Assembly (NCBI GenBank): GCA_964452635.1
Contig: CAYVMP010000008.1
Span: 1-34,668, forward strand
Source of the DNA: CAYVMP01 sp964452635
Lineage (GTDB): Bacteria; Patescibacteriota; Minisyncoccia; Phycocordibacterales; DATDWN01
DNA length: 34,668 bases
Direction: 5' to 3'
In this document: positions 24,262 to 31,614 of the stretch, piece by piece
Position numbering within the stretch: position 1 is the first letter of the stretch
How the letters are laid out: every line of letters starts with the position of its first letter
Program-made: the position numbers and the translations under genes
Notes under the pieces: model-generated
What the model saw: only the letters and a program-made list of their open reading frames with translations
What the model was told of the DNA's origin: nothing
Databases searched by the model: none

Positions 24262-26064
24262 TTAGAATCTAATTACAGAACCACCAAATCCTGTGTTCCG
24301 TGTGTTCGTAGAAGTGGTTCGCGTACTGCCCGTTATATTACTCGTTGCACTACCGGATATAGTTCGTGTCACAATCTGTTCTCCTTCTTTGAGACCATCA
24401 AGTATCTCAACTTGTGTATCATTCGATATGCCAGTCTTTACCTCAACTGGCACAGGTGGGATATCTGAGACCACACCTGAAATTCCACCTGTATCAGTTA
24501 ATGCTGGGTCAAAAACCTGCACGTAACTTACACCATTCTGAGTTTTTACCGCACTCGATGGAACAGCCAACGTATCCTGCTTTACATTAGTTTGAATAAT
24601 ACTATTTACAGTCATACCAGATTTAATACGTTCATCCTGACTATCAAATCCGATTTTTACTTTATACGAAACAACTCCTTGACTAACTGTTCCAACTGCA
24701 TCAATCTCGACAACTTCACCAGTCAGTGTCAGATTTTCTATAGCATCAAATGTAAGAGTTGCCTTATCCCCGAGATTTATTTTTGTCGCATCAACCTCGT
24801 TGAGTGATAATTGGGCAATTTTTTGATTTGTAATAAGTGTAGTAACTGCACTACCCGTTGAAACAGAATCAAACTGTTTAAGATTTACTGACGCAATAGT
24901 ACCAGCAAATGGTGCTGTTATTGTGTAGTACGATAGATTATGCTTAAGTTCTTGTATGTTACGTTCTTGATTAGCTATTGATTGAGCGCTCGACTGAAGA
25001 CTAATCGGATTATTACCACTCTCATTTCCTATTTTATATATATCTATATCACGCTCACTATTTCGAATAGTCTTTTTTATAGAATCAAGATTTTTTTGTT
25101 GGCTCAATAGAGCACTCAAGTTACTATTGGCTGTCGCGAGATATGTACGTGCATTAGTGCGCATTGTGTTAATAGTAGGATTAACATTCAAATTACGTGT
25201 CGTTGTTTCATCAATAACCACATCAAGTAAATTGAGCTCACTTTGTAGTGCCTGTGCTACCGCTGTGGTCGTATCAATGGATGATGTAAGTAATTTCTCA
25301 AGATCAGATGGATCAGAATACCGAGTTAGTGTTTTAAAATTCAATACCCCTTGATCATATTTGGATCGGGCAATTTTATAATCTCTACTTGCAATATCTA
25401 AAAAAGTAGATATTGCCGAGTTTAAATTTGCTGAACTATACTGATTTGCTGTATCTTTAAATATATCAATGTTCCATTGTCCACTATTTTGACCGCCCAA
25501 ACTGTTACTATACAAAATATTTTGCATTCCAGTTACCGCACTTGGTAAATCTAAATACACATTTGAAACAGTATTGTATGTGTCATTGTACCCTGTGGTC
25601 AAATCTTTTTTAGCATCATTAAGTGTGTCAATTGATTTTTCATAATCAATAGGTGCCTGAGCAGAATCTTTTTGATATTGTAATTTAGTAGAGACAAGTG
25701 ATGCCTCTGCATCAGCCAAGTTTTGCTTTGCCTCCGTTGAATCGATAGTGGCAAGTGCTTGTCCAGCATAAACAGTATCACCTGCTTTAACACCAACCCA
25801 TGTTATATCTCCAGAAGCCTTAGGTTTAATATCAATCTGATTGACAGTAGAAACTTGACCACTCGCAGATACAGACGCCACGATAGTTGTTTTCTCTACT
25901 ATACCAAGAACATAACTTGTACTTGTGCCAGAAGATGAAAAAGTTTTATATGCCCAATACCCCCCACCAACCACTATAACCAAAAAAATGAAGCTGATTA
26001 TTTTGTGAGCATTTACATAATCTAAGACTTTTTTAATAAAAGAATTCGTAAAAATATTTTTCAT
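24262..26064 (-). CDS. MacA/HlyD-type periplasmic adaptor (membrane fusion protein)
   Basis: 600 residues. N-terminal membrane helix (about 19-38). The lipoyl-like part GQVSTVNQIDIKPKASGDITWVGVKAGDTVYAGQALATID is followed by a long helical hairpin (about 105-355, coiled-coil regions DAEASLVSTKLQYQKD and SIKKTIRNSERDIDIY). Then come the second lipoyl half (APFAGTIASVNL), beta-barrel strands (KATLTFDAIENLTLTGEVVEIDAVG) and the membrane-proximal domain VPSSAVKTQNGVSYVQVFD. The hairpin is longer than in typical MacA (about 370-390 residues in total), which is consistent with an envelope lacking a standard outer membrane partner. It is encoded just upstream of the ATPase. Confidence 0.92.
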   Translation of the reverse strand: MKNIFTNSFIKKVLDYVNAHKIISFIFLVIVVGGGYWAYKTFSSSGTSTSYVLGIVEKTTIVASVSASGQVSTVNQIDIKPKASGDITWVGVKAGDTVYAGQALATIDSTEAKQNLADAEASLVSTKLQYQKDSAQAPIDYEKSIDTLNDAKKDLTTGYNDTYNTVSNVYLDLPSAVTGMQNILYSNSLGGQNSGQWNIDIFKDTANQYSSANLNSAISTFLDIASRDYKIARSKYDQGVLNFKTLTRYSDPSDLEKLLTSSIDTTTAVAQALQSELNLLDVVIDETTTRNLNVNPTINTMRTNARTYLATANSNLSALLSQQKNLDSIKKTIRNSERDIDIYKIGNESGNNPISLQSSAQSIANQERNIQELKHNLSYYTITAPFAGTIASVNLKQFDSVSTGSAVTTLITNQKIAQLSLNEVDATKINLGDKATLTFDAIENLTLTGEVVEIDAVGTVSQGVVSYKVKIGFDSQDERIKSGMTVNSIIQTNVKQDTLAVPSSAVKTQNGVSYVQVFDPALTDTGGISGVVSDIPPVPVEVKTGISNDTQVEILDGLKEGEQIVTRTISGSATSNITGSTRTTSTNTRNTGFGGSVIRF

Positions 26065-26073
26065 TTTTTTAGA

Positions 26074-26544
26074 TTATAAATTATTTTTTGGCGCGGGAAC
26101 CAGACGAACAAGTTTTGCATCAATCTGACCCACATCATTTGGTGTCCCCAAAACAACCACATAACTTCCCACAACAAGATCTTCCTTAGTTATAACATTA
26201 CGAAATTGACGAATTTCAGTGTCTTTAGTGATGACTATGGTTTTTTCAAGTGCATCCGGTCCGGCAACTACAACAAGAGGTAATTCAATACTTACTATTT
26301 TCCCGACAGCTCCATGTCCACTGAGCATATTCATACCAATTGAGTCATTACGAAAACCAAATTTTCCCAATCGGGGATCTTTGAAATTTCGTTCAAAATT
26401 ATCACCCAACCGATGACCGAAAGTTGCCTTTCTAATTCCAACGGAAACACCCACTTGAAAAATAATGAGTACAGCAACCACTATCCCAATACCAATTAAA
26501 ATACCCCTAAATGAATGTGACTGTGTGATATTTTTTATATTCAT
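26074..26544 (-). CDS. Anchored DUF5666-like protein, second copy
   Basis: 156 residues. A membrane helix (about 13-34) leads to an exported part. The charged linker (GHRLGDNFERNFKDPRLGKFG) precedes a small beta domain: GAVGKIVSIELPLVVVAG, KTIVITKDTEIRQFRNVI and LVVGSYVVVLGTPND, ending QIDAKLVRLVPAP. The plan matches the protein at 21882-22295. The two bracket the ABC genes and could be accessory exported subunits. It is encoded directly upstream of the adaptor, 9 bases apart. Confidence 0.8.
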   Translation of the reverse strand: MNIKNITQSHSFRGILIGIGIVVAVLIIFQVGVSVGIRKATFGHRLGDNFERNFKDPRLGKFGFRNDSIGMNMLSGHGAVGKIVSIELPLVVVAGPDALEKTIVITKDTEIRQFRNVITKEDLVVGSYVVVLGTPNDVGQIDAKLVRLVPAPKNNL

Positions 26545-26552
26545 ATATATAT

Positions 26553-26918
26553 TTAATTATCAAACGCTAGAAGAAATACTCCTTTTGTATTTTTTACCAA
26601 CATTCTCAAAGATATAAGGAAAACGCAAACTGCTATTAATGAAATCGTTATTCCTACCATTGGCATTGTTTCTACGAGAGACAGTGATAATTCTCTCCAA
26701 TACACAACTATTGTATTTGTATCGGAAAAGACGAGAGAGAAATACGTATAGAAACCCGACTGATAGAACTCTCGAATCATGTATCTGACCGAAGCAACCA
26801 AACCAAATATAGAAACCAAAGCTGTCGTTGTAAATACTAAAAAATACATTTTTGCACGTCGAATCTCTTCGTTATTAATTGAAAAAATTATTTTGTCTCG
26901 TAGCTTGTCTATACTCAT
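26553..26918 (-). CDS. Two-helix membrane protein after the ECF sigma gene, possible anti-sigma or regulator
   Basis: 121 residues. A charged N-terminus (MSIDKLRDKIIFSINNEEIRRAKMY) precedes a first membrane helix (about 24-44), an extracytoplasmic loop and a second helix (about 86-108). Membrane proteins encoded just after ECF sigma factors often serve as anti-sigma factors, but no zinc or anti-sigma motif is visible, so this is inference. An upstream ATG (26954) falls in the terminator-like hairpin, so the ATG at 26918 is preferred. A TATACA box lies only 4 bases before the ATG. Confidence 0.7.
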   Translation of the reverse strand: MSIDKLRDKIIFSINNEEIRRAKMYFLVFTTTALVSIFGLVASVRYMIREFYQSGFYTYFSLVFSDTNTIVVYWRELSLSLVETMPMVGITISLIAVCVFLISLRMLVKNTKGVFLLAFDN

Positions 26919-26930
26919 ATCATGTATACG

Positions 26931-26962
26931 AAAATGGAGTGCATTTTGGTGCACTCCATTTT
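26931..26962. terminator. Perfect 13-bp hairpin between ECF sigma and operon genes
   Basis: AAAATGGAGTGCA (26931-26943) and TGCACTCCATTTT (26950-26962) are perfectly complementary around TTTTGG. A T-run is built into the arm, so it could terminate in either direction or act as an attenuator. It lies 15 bases after the sigma stop and 12 bases before the next gene. Confidence 0.8.
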
Positions 26963-26977
26963 ACACACTGCCACATC

Positions 26978-27544
26978 CTACACTGTTTGAATATGTACTA
27001 AGCGCCGTAATGATGCAATTCCTCTACGATATTGGCTCTTTACTGTATGAAGTGGTTTTCTCAAAAATCTACTTATTTCATCGAAAGTCATATCGCTCGT
27101 GTGTCTCAATGTCAAAACCTCTTGATACTGAGGATTTATTTGGTGTAGAAGATTTTCAACATACCTAGTATTTTCTGCCATCAAAACCAATTCATCTGGC
27201 AGAGGAAGGGTGTCAGCGAGAGTGGATGTGAGAGGATTATATCCCTCAATACTTTCAAAACCAGAAAACGGTAATTCTCTTTTCTTTCTTAGATAATCAA
27301 TTGATGTATTGCGAATGATGGTAAACAACCATGTGCGAAAACTACTTGTGGAGATAAATTTTCTAATATTCTTCCATGCTTTTACAAAGGACTCTTGAGT
27401 TACATCTTCAGCGACCTGACTATCGTGTGTCAATATGTGAGCAAAATTATATGCATCAGTAAGATACCGATCAACGAGAATAGCGAGAGCATTATCATCC
27501 CCTTCTAAATAGGTAGCGACGAGTTGTTCATCAGTCAATTGCAT
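26978..27544 (-). CDS. ECF-type sigma factor
   Basis: 188 residues from MQLTDEQLVATYLEGDDNAL. Sigma region 2 (about 20-85) shows LTHDSQVAEDVTQESFVKAWKNI then WLFTIIRNTSIDYLRKKR, typical of sigma-70 family ECF factors. The linker is Leu/Pro-rich; region 4 (about 128-185) has LPDELVLMAENTRYVENLLHQINPQYQEVLTLRHTSDMTFDEISRFLRKPLHTVKSQYRRGIASLRRLV (in pieces). ATG at 27544 was chosen because an extended -10 TGG-TATAAT ends 7 bases upstream. It heads the leftward MacAB-type block and is the natural candidate for its regulator. Confidence 0.93.
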   Translation of the reverse strand: MQLTDEQLVATYLEGDDNALAILVDRYLTDAYNFAHILTHDSQVAEDVTQESFVKAWKNIRKFISTSSFRTWLFTIIRNTSIDYLRKKRELPFSGFESIEGYNPLTSTLADTLPLPDELVLMAENTRYVENLLHQINPQYQEVLTLRHTSDMTFDEISRFLRKPLHTVKSQYRRGIASLRRLVHIQTV

Positions 27545-27551
27545 ACCTTGC

Positions 27552-27560
27552 ATTATACCA
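27552..27560 (-). promoter_or_regulatory. Extended -10 promoter of the ECF sigma gene
   Basis: TGG-TATAAT on the minus strand, ending 7 bases before the ATG at 27544. There is no -35 match at 17 bases, as is common with extended -10 sites. It predicts a leaderless message. Confidence 0.7.
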
Positions 27561-27576
27561 GAAAAATCCCGCGATG

Positions 27577-27840
27577 TTATCTCAAACAAAAATACAGCCC
27601 AGTGACGAGCGCTATCTGAATTAAAATTATCGAAAAAACTTTTTTAAGATTATTTTGCTCTGTCGGAGTATAGTACGAATACACACCCAAAGATAGGACA
27701 TACACGACCACAGCGAGGACTATAACTATGAGGAGATTTGGACCCTCAGGATCATCAAACCACGAGAACATTGCTCTGGAGCAGATAATGGATGTTACAG
27801 CGAGAGTTATGAGTGAAATATTTTTTGATTTTAAATACAT
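27577..27840 (-). CDS. Small membrane protein, three helices
   Basis: 87 residues. There are three hydrophobic segments (about 8-22, 36-54 and 67-85), with a short exported or loop stretch FSWFDDPEGPN. No family is recognised. It lies upstream of the ECF sigma gene on the same strand, and the sigma -10 box sits between the two. Divergent from the MFS gene at 27940. A TATACT about 13 bases before the ATG is a possible -10. Confidence 0.65.
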   Translation of the reverse strand: MYLKSKNISLITLAVTSIICSRAMFSWFDDPEGPNLLIVIVLAVVVYVLSLGVYSYYTPTEQNNLKKVFSIILIQIALVTGLYFCLR

Positions 27841-27939
27841 ACTTTGTTACCCAAGTATACATTAAAAATCATCGTACAAGAACAATCAAAAAACGTAGGA
27901 TATGCTATACTCAAACCTAAATCAGAAACAACTACACGT

Positions 27940-29145
27940 ATGAAAAACAAACTAATTTCACCAAAAATTATAATCCTTTTTACTGTCTTTTTAGACGTAC
28001 TTGGACTAGGAGTCATTATCCCCATTCTGCCATTTTACGTGGAATCCTTTCATGTGTCTGGAATCGTAGTGACATCCCTGTTTGCAGTCTTTGCTTTATT
28101 CTCATTTTTTAGCGCACCGATTTTGGGAGCAATTTCTGACAGAAAAGGAAGACGTCCAGTTCTTCTCATAAGTCTTGCGTCGAGTGCAGTCGGTTGGATT
28201 GTCTTTGCCTTTTCGAAGACAATTTTTGGACTCTTTCTTGGAAGAATTATCGATGGATCAGCAGCGGGAAATATCTCGACTGCCCAAAATTATTTAGTTG
28301 ATATTGCAAAAGATCAAAAGGAACGGTCAAAAAATCTCGGGCTGATTGGCGCAGTCTTTGGAGTAAGTTTTATTATCGGGCCATTAATTGGTGGTGTACT
28401 CTCAAGCATCAGCATGAAATTGCCTTTTATTATTGTTGGGATACTGTCTGTGGTGAATACAATACTTGCATACTTCTTTTTGCCTGAAACACACCACGAG
28501 AGAAACACTGCAAAACTTTCTATAAACCCATTTTCACCAATCATTACAGCACTAAAAAATAAAAACATCTTACCACTCTATATTTCTTGGTTACTGTTCG
28601 GTATTGCAATCTCACTCAACCAATCCATCTTCGCACTCTATATTGCTCACGTATTTTCTTGGACAGTGATAGCATCTGGATTCTTGATGGCACTCATCGG
28701 AGTTATCATATCCATCAACCAAGCCTTTGCCATTCGAAAAATTTGGCTTGCATATTTTAAAGAATCATTCTTGATGGTTTGGGTGTTCATCCCCTTTGCG
28801 ATTGGCTATCTCATCATGGCATTACCATTTAAATTTGCCTTTCTCTGTGGACTCATCGTCACTGCCTTCGGCCAATCCCTCGTGCGCGTCATCATGACGA
28901 GTCAAATCATTGGTTTTTCTGCTAAAACAGAGCAGGGAGAAAACATGGGTATTCTTGCCTCTCTCATGTCTCTCTCAATGATTTTAGGACCACTCTTTGG
29001 AGGTCTCATATACGAAGCATATCCAAGCCTACCATTTATATTGTCTGGAGTAATTTTATTTATTACTTTTATTTTTATATTCAATACATACAAAAAAATA
29101 AAACCTCACGAACATATCGATGTCGAACCTGTGGAGGTGGTGTAG
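27940..29145 (+). CDS. MFS drug/metabolite transporter (TetA/MdtG-like)
   Basis: 401 residues from MKNKLISPKIIILFTVFLDVLGLGV. Twelve helices are predicted. It carries the TetA-type N-terminal DxLGxGxIxPxLP pattern (DVLGLGVIIPILPFY), the MFS A motif GAISDRKGRRPVLL and RIIDGSAAGNISTAQNYLVD, with PLIGGVLSS then FFLPETHHER between helices. An ATG 96 bases upstream is in frame, but the first segment would precede TM1 by 32 non-membrane residues and overlaps the promoter area (TATGCT/TATACT near 27906). The substrate is unknown; drug resistance cannot be claimed. Confidence 0.9.
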   Translation: MKNKLISPKIIILFTVFLDVLGLGVIIPILPFYVESFHVSGIVVTSLFAVFALFSFFSAPILGAISDRKGRRPVLLISLASSAVGWIVFAFSKTIFGLFLGRIIDGSAAGNISTAQNYLVDIAKDQKERSKNLGLIGAVFGVSFIIGPLIGGVLSSISMKLPFIIVGILSVVNTILAYFFLPETHHERNTAKLSINPFSPIITALKNKNILPLYISWLLFGIAISLNQSIFALYIAHVFSWTVIASGFLMALIGVIISINQAFAIRKIWLAYFKESFLMVWVFIPFAIGYLIMALPFKFAFLCGLIVTAFGQSLVRVIMTSQIIGFSAKTEQGENMGILASLMSLSMILGPLFGGLIYEAYPSLPFILSGVILFITFIFIFNTYKKIKPHEHIDVEPVEVV

Positions 29146-29188
29146 ATTATTCAACTTTTGATGTCCGTACCAACAAAGAATCAATGAG

Positions 29189-29217
29189 TTGATTATATAT
29201 ACAAAAAGATGTAATCT
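29189..29217 (+). promoter_or_regulatory. Promoter of the 119-residue orphan gene
   Basis: TTGATT (29189-29194), 17-base spacer, TAATCT (29212-29217), then AGAAAGGA about 5 bases before the ATG at 29238. Confidence 0.6.
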
Positions 29218-29237
29218 TATTCCTCAGAAAGGAATTT

Positions 29238-29597
29238 ATGAATTACAGACACGATTTTGAATCTCTAGAGTATATGCTAGAGAACACTGTATATTTCTCT
29301 TTGAGTGACGGGAAACCAAAAAACTCACCCGATGTTGTAATTACAGAATTAATCCCTTTTAAGGGAAACTTTACCGGCAGTAAAGATGTAGACAATTTTA
29401 AACAAGCAAATGAACTCATGTGGCTAGAGGAGGATGCACGGACAGCAAAAAAAATGTACATCCTCTGGACACCACACATGAGAACCGTACAAATCGCATA
29501 CGCACTTATGCGTGGGTGGTGTCCAAGTGGAGCAAGCTTGGTTAAATTGGTATTCGATAAAAACAATTTGGTGCCCTTAATCGAACCGCGTAAATAA
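29238..29597 (+). CDS. Orphan protein of 119 residues, SD-led with own terminator
   Basis: No family recognised. Soluble; contains SPDVVITELIPFKGNFTGSKD, ELMWLEEDARTAKKMYILWTPHMRTVQIAY and MRGWCPSGASLVKLVFDKNNLVP. It has a promoter, an SD (AGAAAGGA) and a hairpin terminator that overlaps its stop. The layout matches the orphan genes at 20927, 30788 and 32808. Confidence 0.78.
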   Translation: MNYRHDFESLEYMLENTVYFSLSDGKPKNSPDVVITELIPFKGNFTGSKDVDNFKQANELMWLEEDARTAKKMYILWTPHMRTVQIAYALMRGWCPSGASLVKLVFDKNNLVPLIEPRK

Positions 29598-29616
29598 ACG
29601 CGGTTTCAATTTTCTC
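29584..29616 (+). terminator. Terminator overlapping the stop of the 119-residue gene
   Basis: AACCGCG (29584-29590) pairs with CGCGGTT (29599-29605) around TAAATAAA, which contains the stop; TCAATTTTCT follows. Confidence 0.8.
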
Positions 29617-30109
29617 CCTCCATTTGAACCTTAAGCAGTAAAGCTCTCTGTATAATGTGATCTCCGATTATACCCCAATCAAAATATTTCTTGTAATCTT
29701 TTGGATCTATGAGTTCTATCTTTGTAATTTCACCACCATCTGGATCCGCAATAAAAGGACCATACGGTTCGACAATACAAATTGATCTTGTTTGATTAAT
29801 AATTCCTTTAGGTTCAAACATCTCTTGGAAACCAACAAAGCAATGTTTTAAAACTTTCATATTTGTCTCCTCTTTTACCTCCCGTATTACGGCATCACGA
29901 ACACTCTCTCCTTCTTCTACACCTCCACCAGGTGGAGTCCAGCGATCCTTTTTATCAGAATATACTAAAACTAATTTATCACCATAAAAACAATATGCAT
30001 GCGCCCCTTTTATTTTTTTATCTTTTATATCAAATTCATTGTATATATCATGATACACAACATTCAAAACTTGTCCCAATCTGTTTGTAAGAGTTGATTT
30101 AATTTCCAT
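29606..30109 (-). CDS. Nudix hydrolase
   Basis: 167 residues. The Nudix box is intact: GGVEEGESVRDAVIREVKEE (G62, E68, R76-E77, E80-E81), preceded by RWTPPGGG. Nudix enzymes hydrolyse nucleoside diphosphates linked to another group; the substrate is unknown here. The C-terminal half includes KIELIDPKDYKKYFDWGIIGD. The convergent gene at 29238-29597 ends 8 bases away and its terminator overlaps this gene's stop. No clear SD or close -10 is seen. Confidence 0.93.
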   Translation of the reverse strand: MEIKSTLTNRLGQVLNVVYHDIYNEFDIKDKKIKGAHAYCFYGDKLVLVYSDKKDRWTPPGGGVEEGESVRDAVIREVKEETNMKVLKHCFVGFQEMFEPKGIINQTRSICIVEPYGPFIADPDGGEITKIELIDPKDYKKYFDWGIIGDHIIQRALLLKVQMEGEN

Positions 30110-30145
30110 AGTTTTAAGTAAAAATAGGAAATCCTCCGAAGGCTA

Positions 30146-30577
30146 TTAGGTTCTACTCGGATTAAACTCAATAATCCACTCGATACCGTATTTGTCCCTA
30201 AACATACCAGCGTATGTTCCCCATGGACTCTCCCCGACTGTCCCCTCTACATGTCCTCCGGCAGATAGTTCATTAAATATTCTCTCGGCCTCTTCTTTAG
30301 TATCTACAACCACATTAATTTTACTTCTGTTTTCATTTTCACTCACTGTTCCCATAAACTCAGGTACATCATTTCCAATGAGTACAGTGGTACTACCAAT
30401 CGGCAACGTAATCTGCATGATTTTGTTCGCTTCTGTGTCGGGAACCTGAAATTCAGGACTAGTAAGATCCTTGAAACGAATTACTTTTGTAAATTCACCG
30501 CCAAAAACAGATTTATAGAAACCAAACGCTTCCTCTGCATTACCATTAAAATTGATCCACGGGTTTATTTGTATCAT
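30146..30577 (-). CDS. VOC/PhnB-type glyoxalase-fold protein
   Basis: 143 residues. MIQINPWINFNGNAEEAFGFYKSVFGGEFTKVIRF is the standard PhnB/YjdN opening; later NKIMQITLPIGSTTVLIGNDVPE and SPWGTYAGMFRDKYGIEWIIEFNP (VOC repeat). Proteins of this group often miss the glyoxalase metal set and their role is unsettled. TATAAT ends 6 bases before the ATG, predicting a leaderless mRNA. A 36-base gap separates it from the Nudix gene. Confidence 0.92.
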   Translation of the reverse strand: MIQINPWINFNGNAEEAFGFYKSVFGGEFTKVIRFKDLTSPEFQVPDTEANKIMQITLPIGSTTVLIGNDVPEFMGTVSENENRSKINVVVDTKEEAERIFNELSAGGHVEGTVGESPWGTYAGMFRDKYGIEWIIEFNPSRT

Positions 30578-30632
30578 AGGTGCATTATATCAAATAATTA
30601 ATTATTTTTACCCAAACAAACCTAAACTCCAC

Positions 30633-30709
30633 AAAAACTTATAAGTTTTTAATTACATTTTTATGCATGAATTGATTATGCCAAACTTTACAGAGTTGGT
30701 AGTTTGGCA
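30633..30709. repeat. Two perfect inverted repeats in an intergenic region
   Basis: AAAAACTT-AT-AAGTTTTT (30633-30650) and TGCCAAACT/AGTTTGGCA (30679-30687 with 30701-30709, 13-base loop). The first is a symmetric AT-rich terminator-like palindrome. The second looks like a loop-bearing structure. No coding or tRNA identity is recognised. Confidence 0.55.
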
Positions 30710-30738
30710 GAGGAATCAAAAAATATTAAGGCAAAAGA

Positions 30739-30769
30739 AAAGGCCGACGATTGGATACGTCGCGCCTTT
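30739..30769 (-). terminator. Terminator of the 107-residue orphan gene
   Basis: On the minus strand AAAGGC-G-CGACG pairs with CGTCG-GCCTTT (one bulged G, 8-base loop), then TTCTTTTG. It lies 18 bases past the stop. Confidence 0.88.
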
Positions 30770-30787
30770 GTGCCAAGCAAGTGCCCT

Positions 30788-31111
30788 TTATTTTTCTAAT
30801 AAAATACCAAGGGCTCGCGCGTCATTCAACGCGATCTCATAATAATCAGTTTTTGCTCCTTTCGGTGGTGGGACGAACTTCCCAAGTTTGGTGCCAAATA
30901 CACCGACACTGACCATCCGGCGCATGAAGGCATCGACCTGATTGGTCAATTCGGCTGGTACTTCTACTGCTCCAAATCTTGTGAGACCTCGGGATACAAC
31001 TTTCCACTCACGACTCCGAAGCATTTCAAGAATCTCCTGTTCTCCTTTTTTAAGCTCGATCTGAGCCAGCATCTTCTTGCCAGGCTCTCCGTTTACATGT
31101 ATAACACCCAT
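30788..31111 (-). CDS. Orphan protein of 107 residues, SD-led with own terminator
   Basis: No family recognised. It is soluble, with MGVIHVNGEPGKKMLAQIELKKGEQEILEMLRSREWKV (helical, charged), a basic RGLTRFGAVEV and a Gly/Pro/Lys region GTKLGKFVPPPKGAKTDYY. The unit is complete: TTGATT, 17 bases, TAAATT, SD AGAAGGAG 6 bases before ATG, and a strong terminator. Next to its -35 lies a 24-base motif that recurs at 32697, 33148 and 33691. Confidence 0.78.
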   Translation of the reverse strand: MGVIHVNGEPGKKMLAQIELKKGEQEILEMLRSREWKVVSRGLTRFGAVEVPAELTNQVDAFMRRMVSVGVFGTKLGKFVPPPKGAKTDYYEIALNDARALGILLEK

Positions 31112-31117
31112 TTAAAT

Positions 31118-31161
31118 CTCCTTCTGGATGAGAATTTATCACGAATTTTACTAAAAATCAA
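31118..31161 (-). promoter_or_regulatory. Promoter and SD of the 107-residue gene
   Basis: Read leftward: TTGATT (31161-31156), 17-base spacer, TAAATT (31138-31133), then SD AGAAGGAG (31125-31118). Confidence 0.65.
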
Positions 31162-31180
31162 TAGCTGACCGTCTAGGATG
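31157..31180 (-). repeat. Shared -35-flanking motif, copy 1
   Basis: ATCAATAGCTGACCGTCTAGG (first 21 of 24 bases listed as separate parts: ATCAATAGCT, GACCGTCTAGG). With the copies at 32697, 33148 and 33691 it fits TCAR-GCTRRCYRTCTGGGA roughly. The left end is the -35 of the 107-residue gene. Confidence 0.5.
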
Positions 31181-31289
31181 ATATCCACTAATAAGGAGGT
31201 TGATTGGAATAAATCCAATTATTTATCATATTTTGTATCGTAATTTTTAAATTCAGAAAGAAGAAGGTTTGTGGTAATTTGAGACACAG
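31181..31289. other. Rest of the intergenic before the 107-residue gene
   Basis: Contains TAAGGAGGT on the plus strand (31193-31200), an SD-like sequence with no gene after it, and a small ATTGGA-ATAAA-TCCAAT inverted repeat (near 31203-31219). It may be debris of a lost gene. Nothing else is seen. Confidence 0.3.
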
Positions 31290-31613
31290 TTATATGAGTT
31301 TAAACTTTACCATTTTTACTATCGTATCAGGAGTTACTTTGTCTCCATAGTAAGTCCTGTATGCCTCATACATTTTCTCCTCACTCTCAAATTTCTCATG
31401 GCCATCAAAGTCTGAATCTTCCAACTCACTGAGTTTCTTTTCTTTCACACCTATAATTATTGCTTTAGCAAAAGGTTCTTTAGTGTTCCAATTAATGAGT
31501 TCCACTTCATCATTGATGGATAAATCCTTGTCGTCAAAAAGTCTCCATGTAGAAGTTTTCTCTCCCGACTGAACTAACGGCACCAAATAATCTCTGAATT
31601 TAATCGTTTTCAT
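31290..31613 (-). CDS. ASCH-domain protein
   Basis: 107 residues from MKTIKFRDYLVPLVQSGEKTSTWRLFDDKD, an ASCH (PUA-like) opening, then DEVELINWNTKEPFAKAIIIGVKEKKLSELED. ASCH proteins are proposed to bind RNA or act in nucleotide metabolism, and a few are amidohydrolases. The ATG at 31613 is preceded by GGAG with a 6-base gap, an SD set in the end of the upstream glycosyltransferase gene, so translation is probably coupled. The upstream stop codon ends 1 base before this start. Confidence 0.85.
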   Translation of the reverse strand: MKTIKFRDYLVPLVQSGEKTSTWRLFDDKDLSINDEVELINWNTKEPFAKAIIIGVKEKKLSELEDSDFDGHEKFESEEKMYEAYRTYYGDKVTPDTIVKMVKFKLI

Positions 31614-31614
31614 T

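Noticed and set aside
30679..30709. tRNA pseudogene
   Set aside because: Only a 9-bp stem with a loop; no T-arm or acceptor stem is found.
31193..31240. Gene start after TAAGGAGGT on the plus strand
   Set aside because: The only start (TTG) is too close to the SD and the frame closes after about 16 codons.
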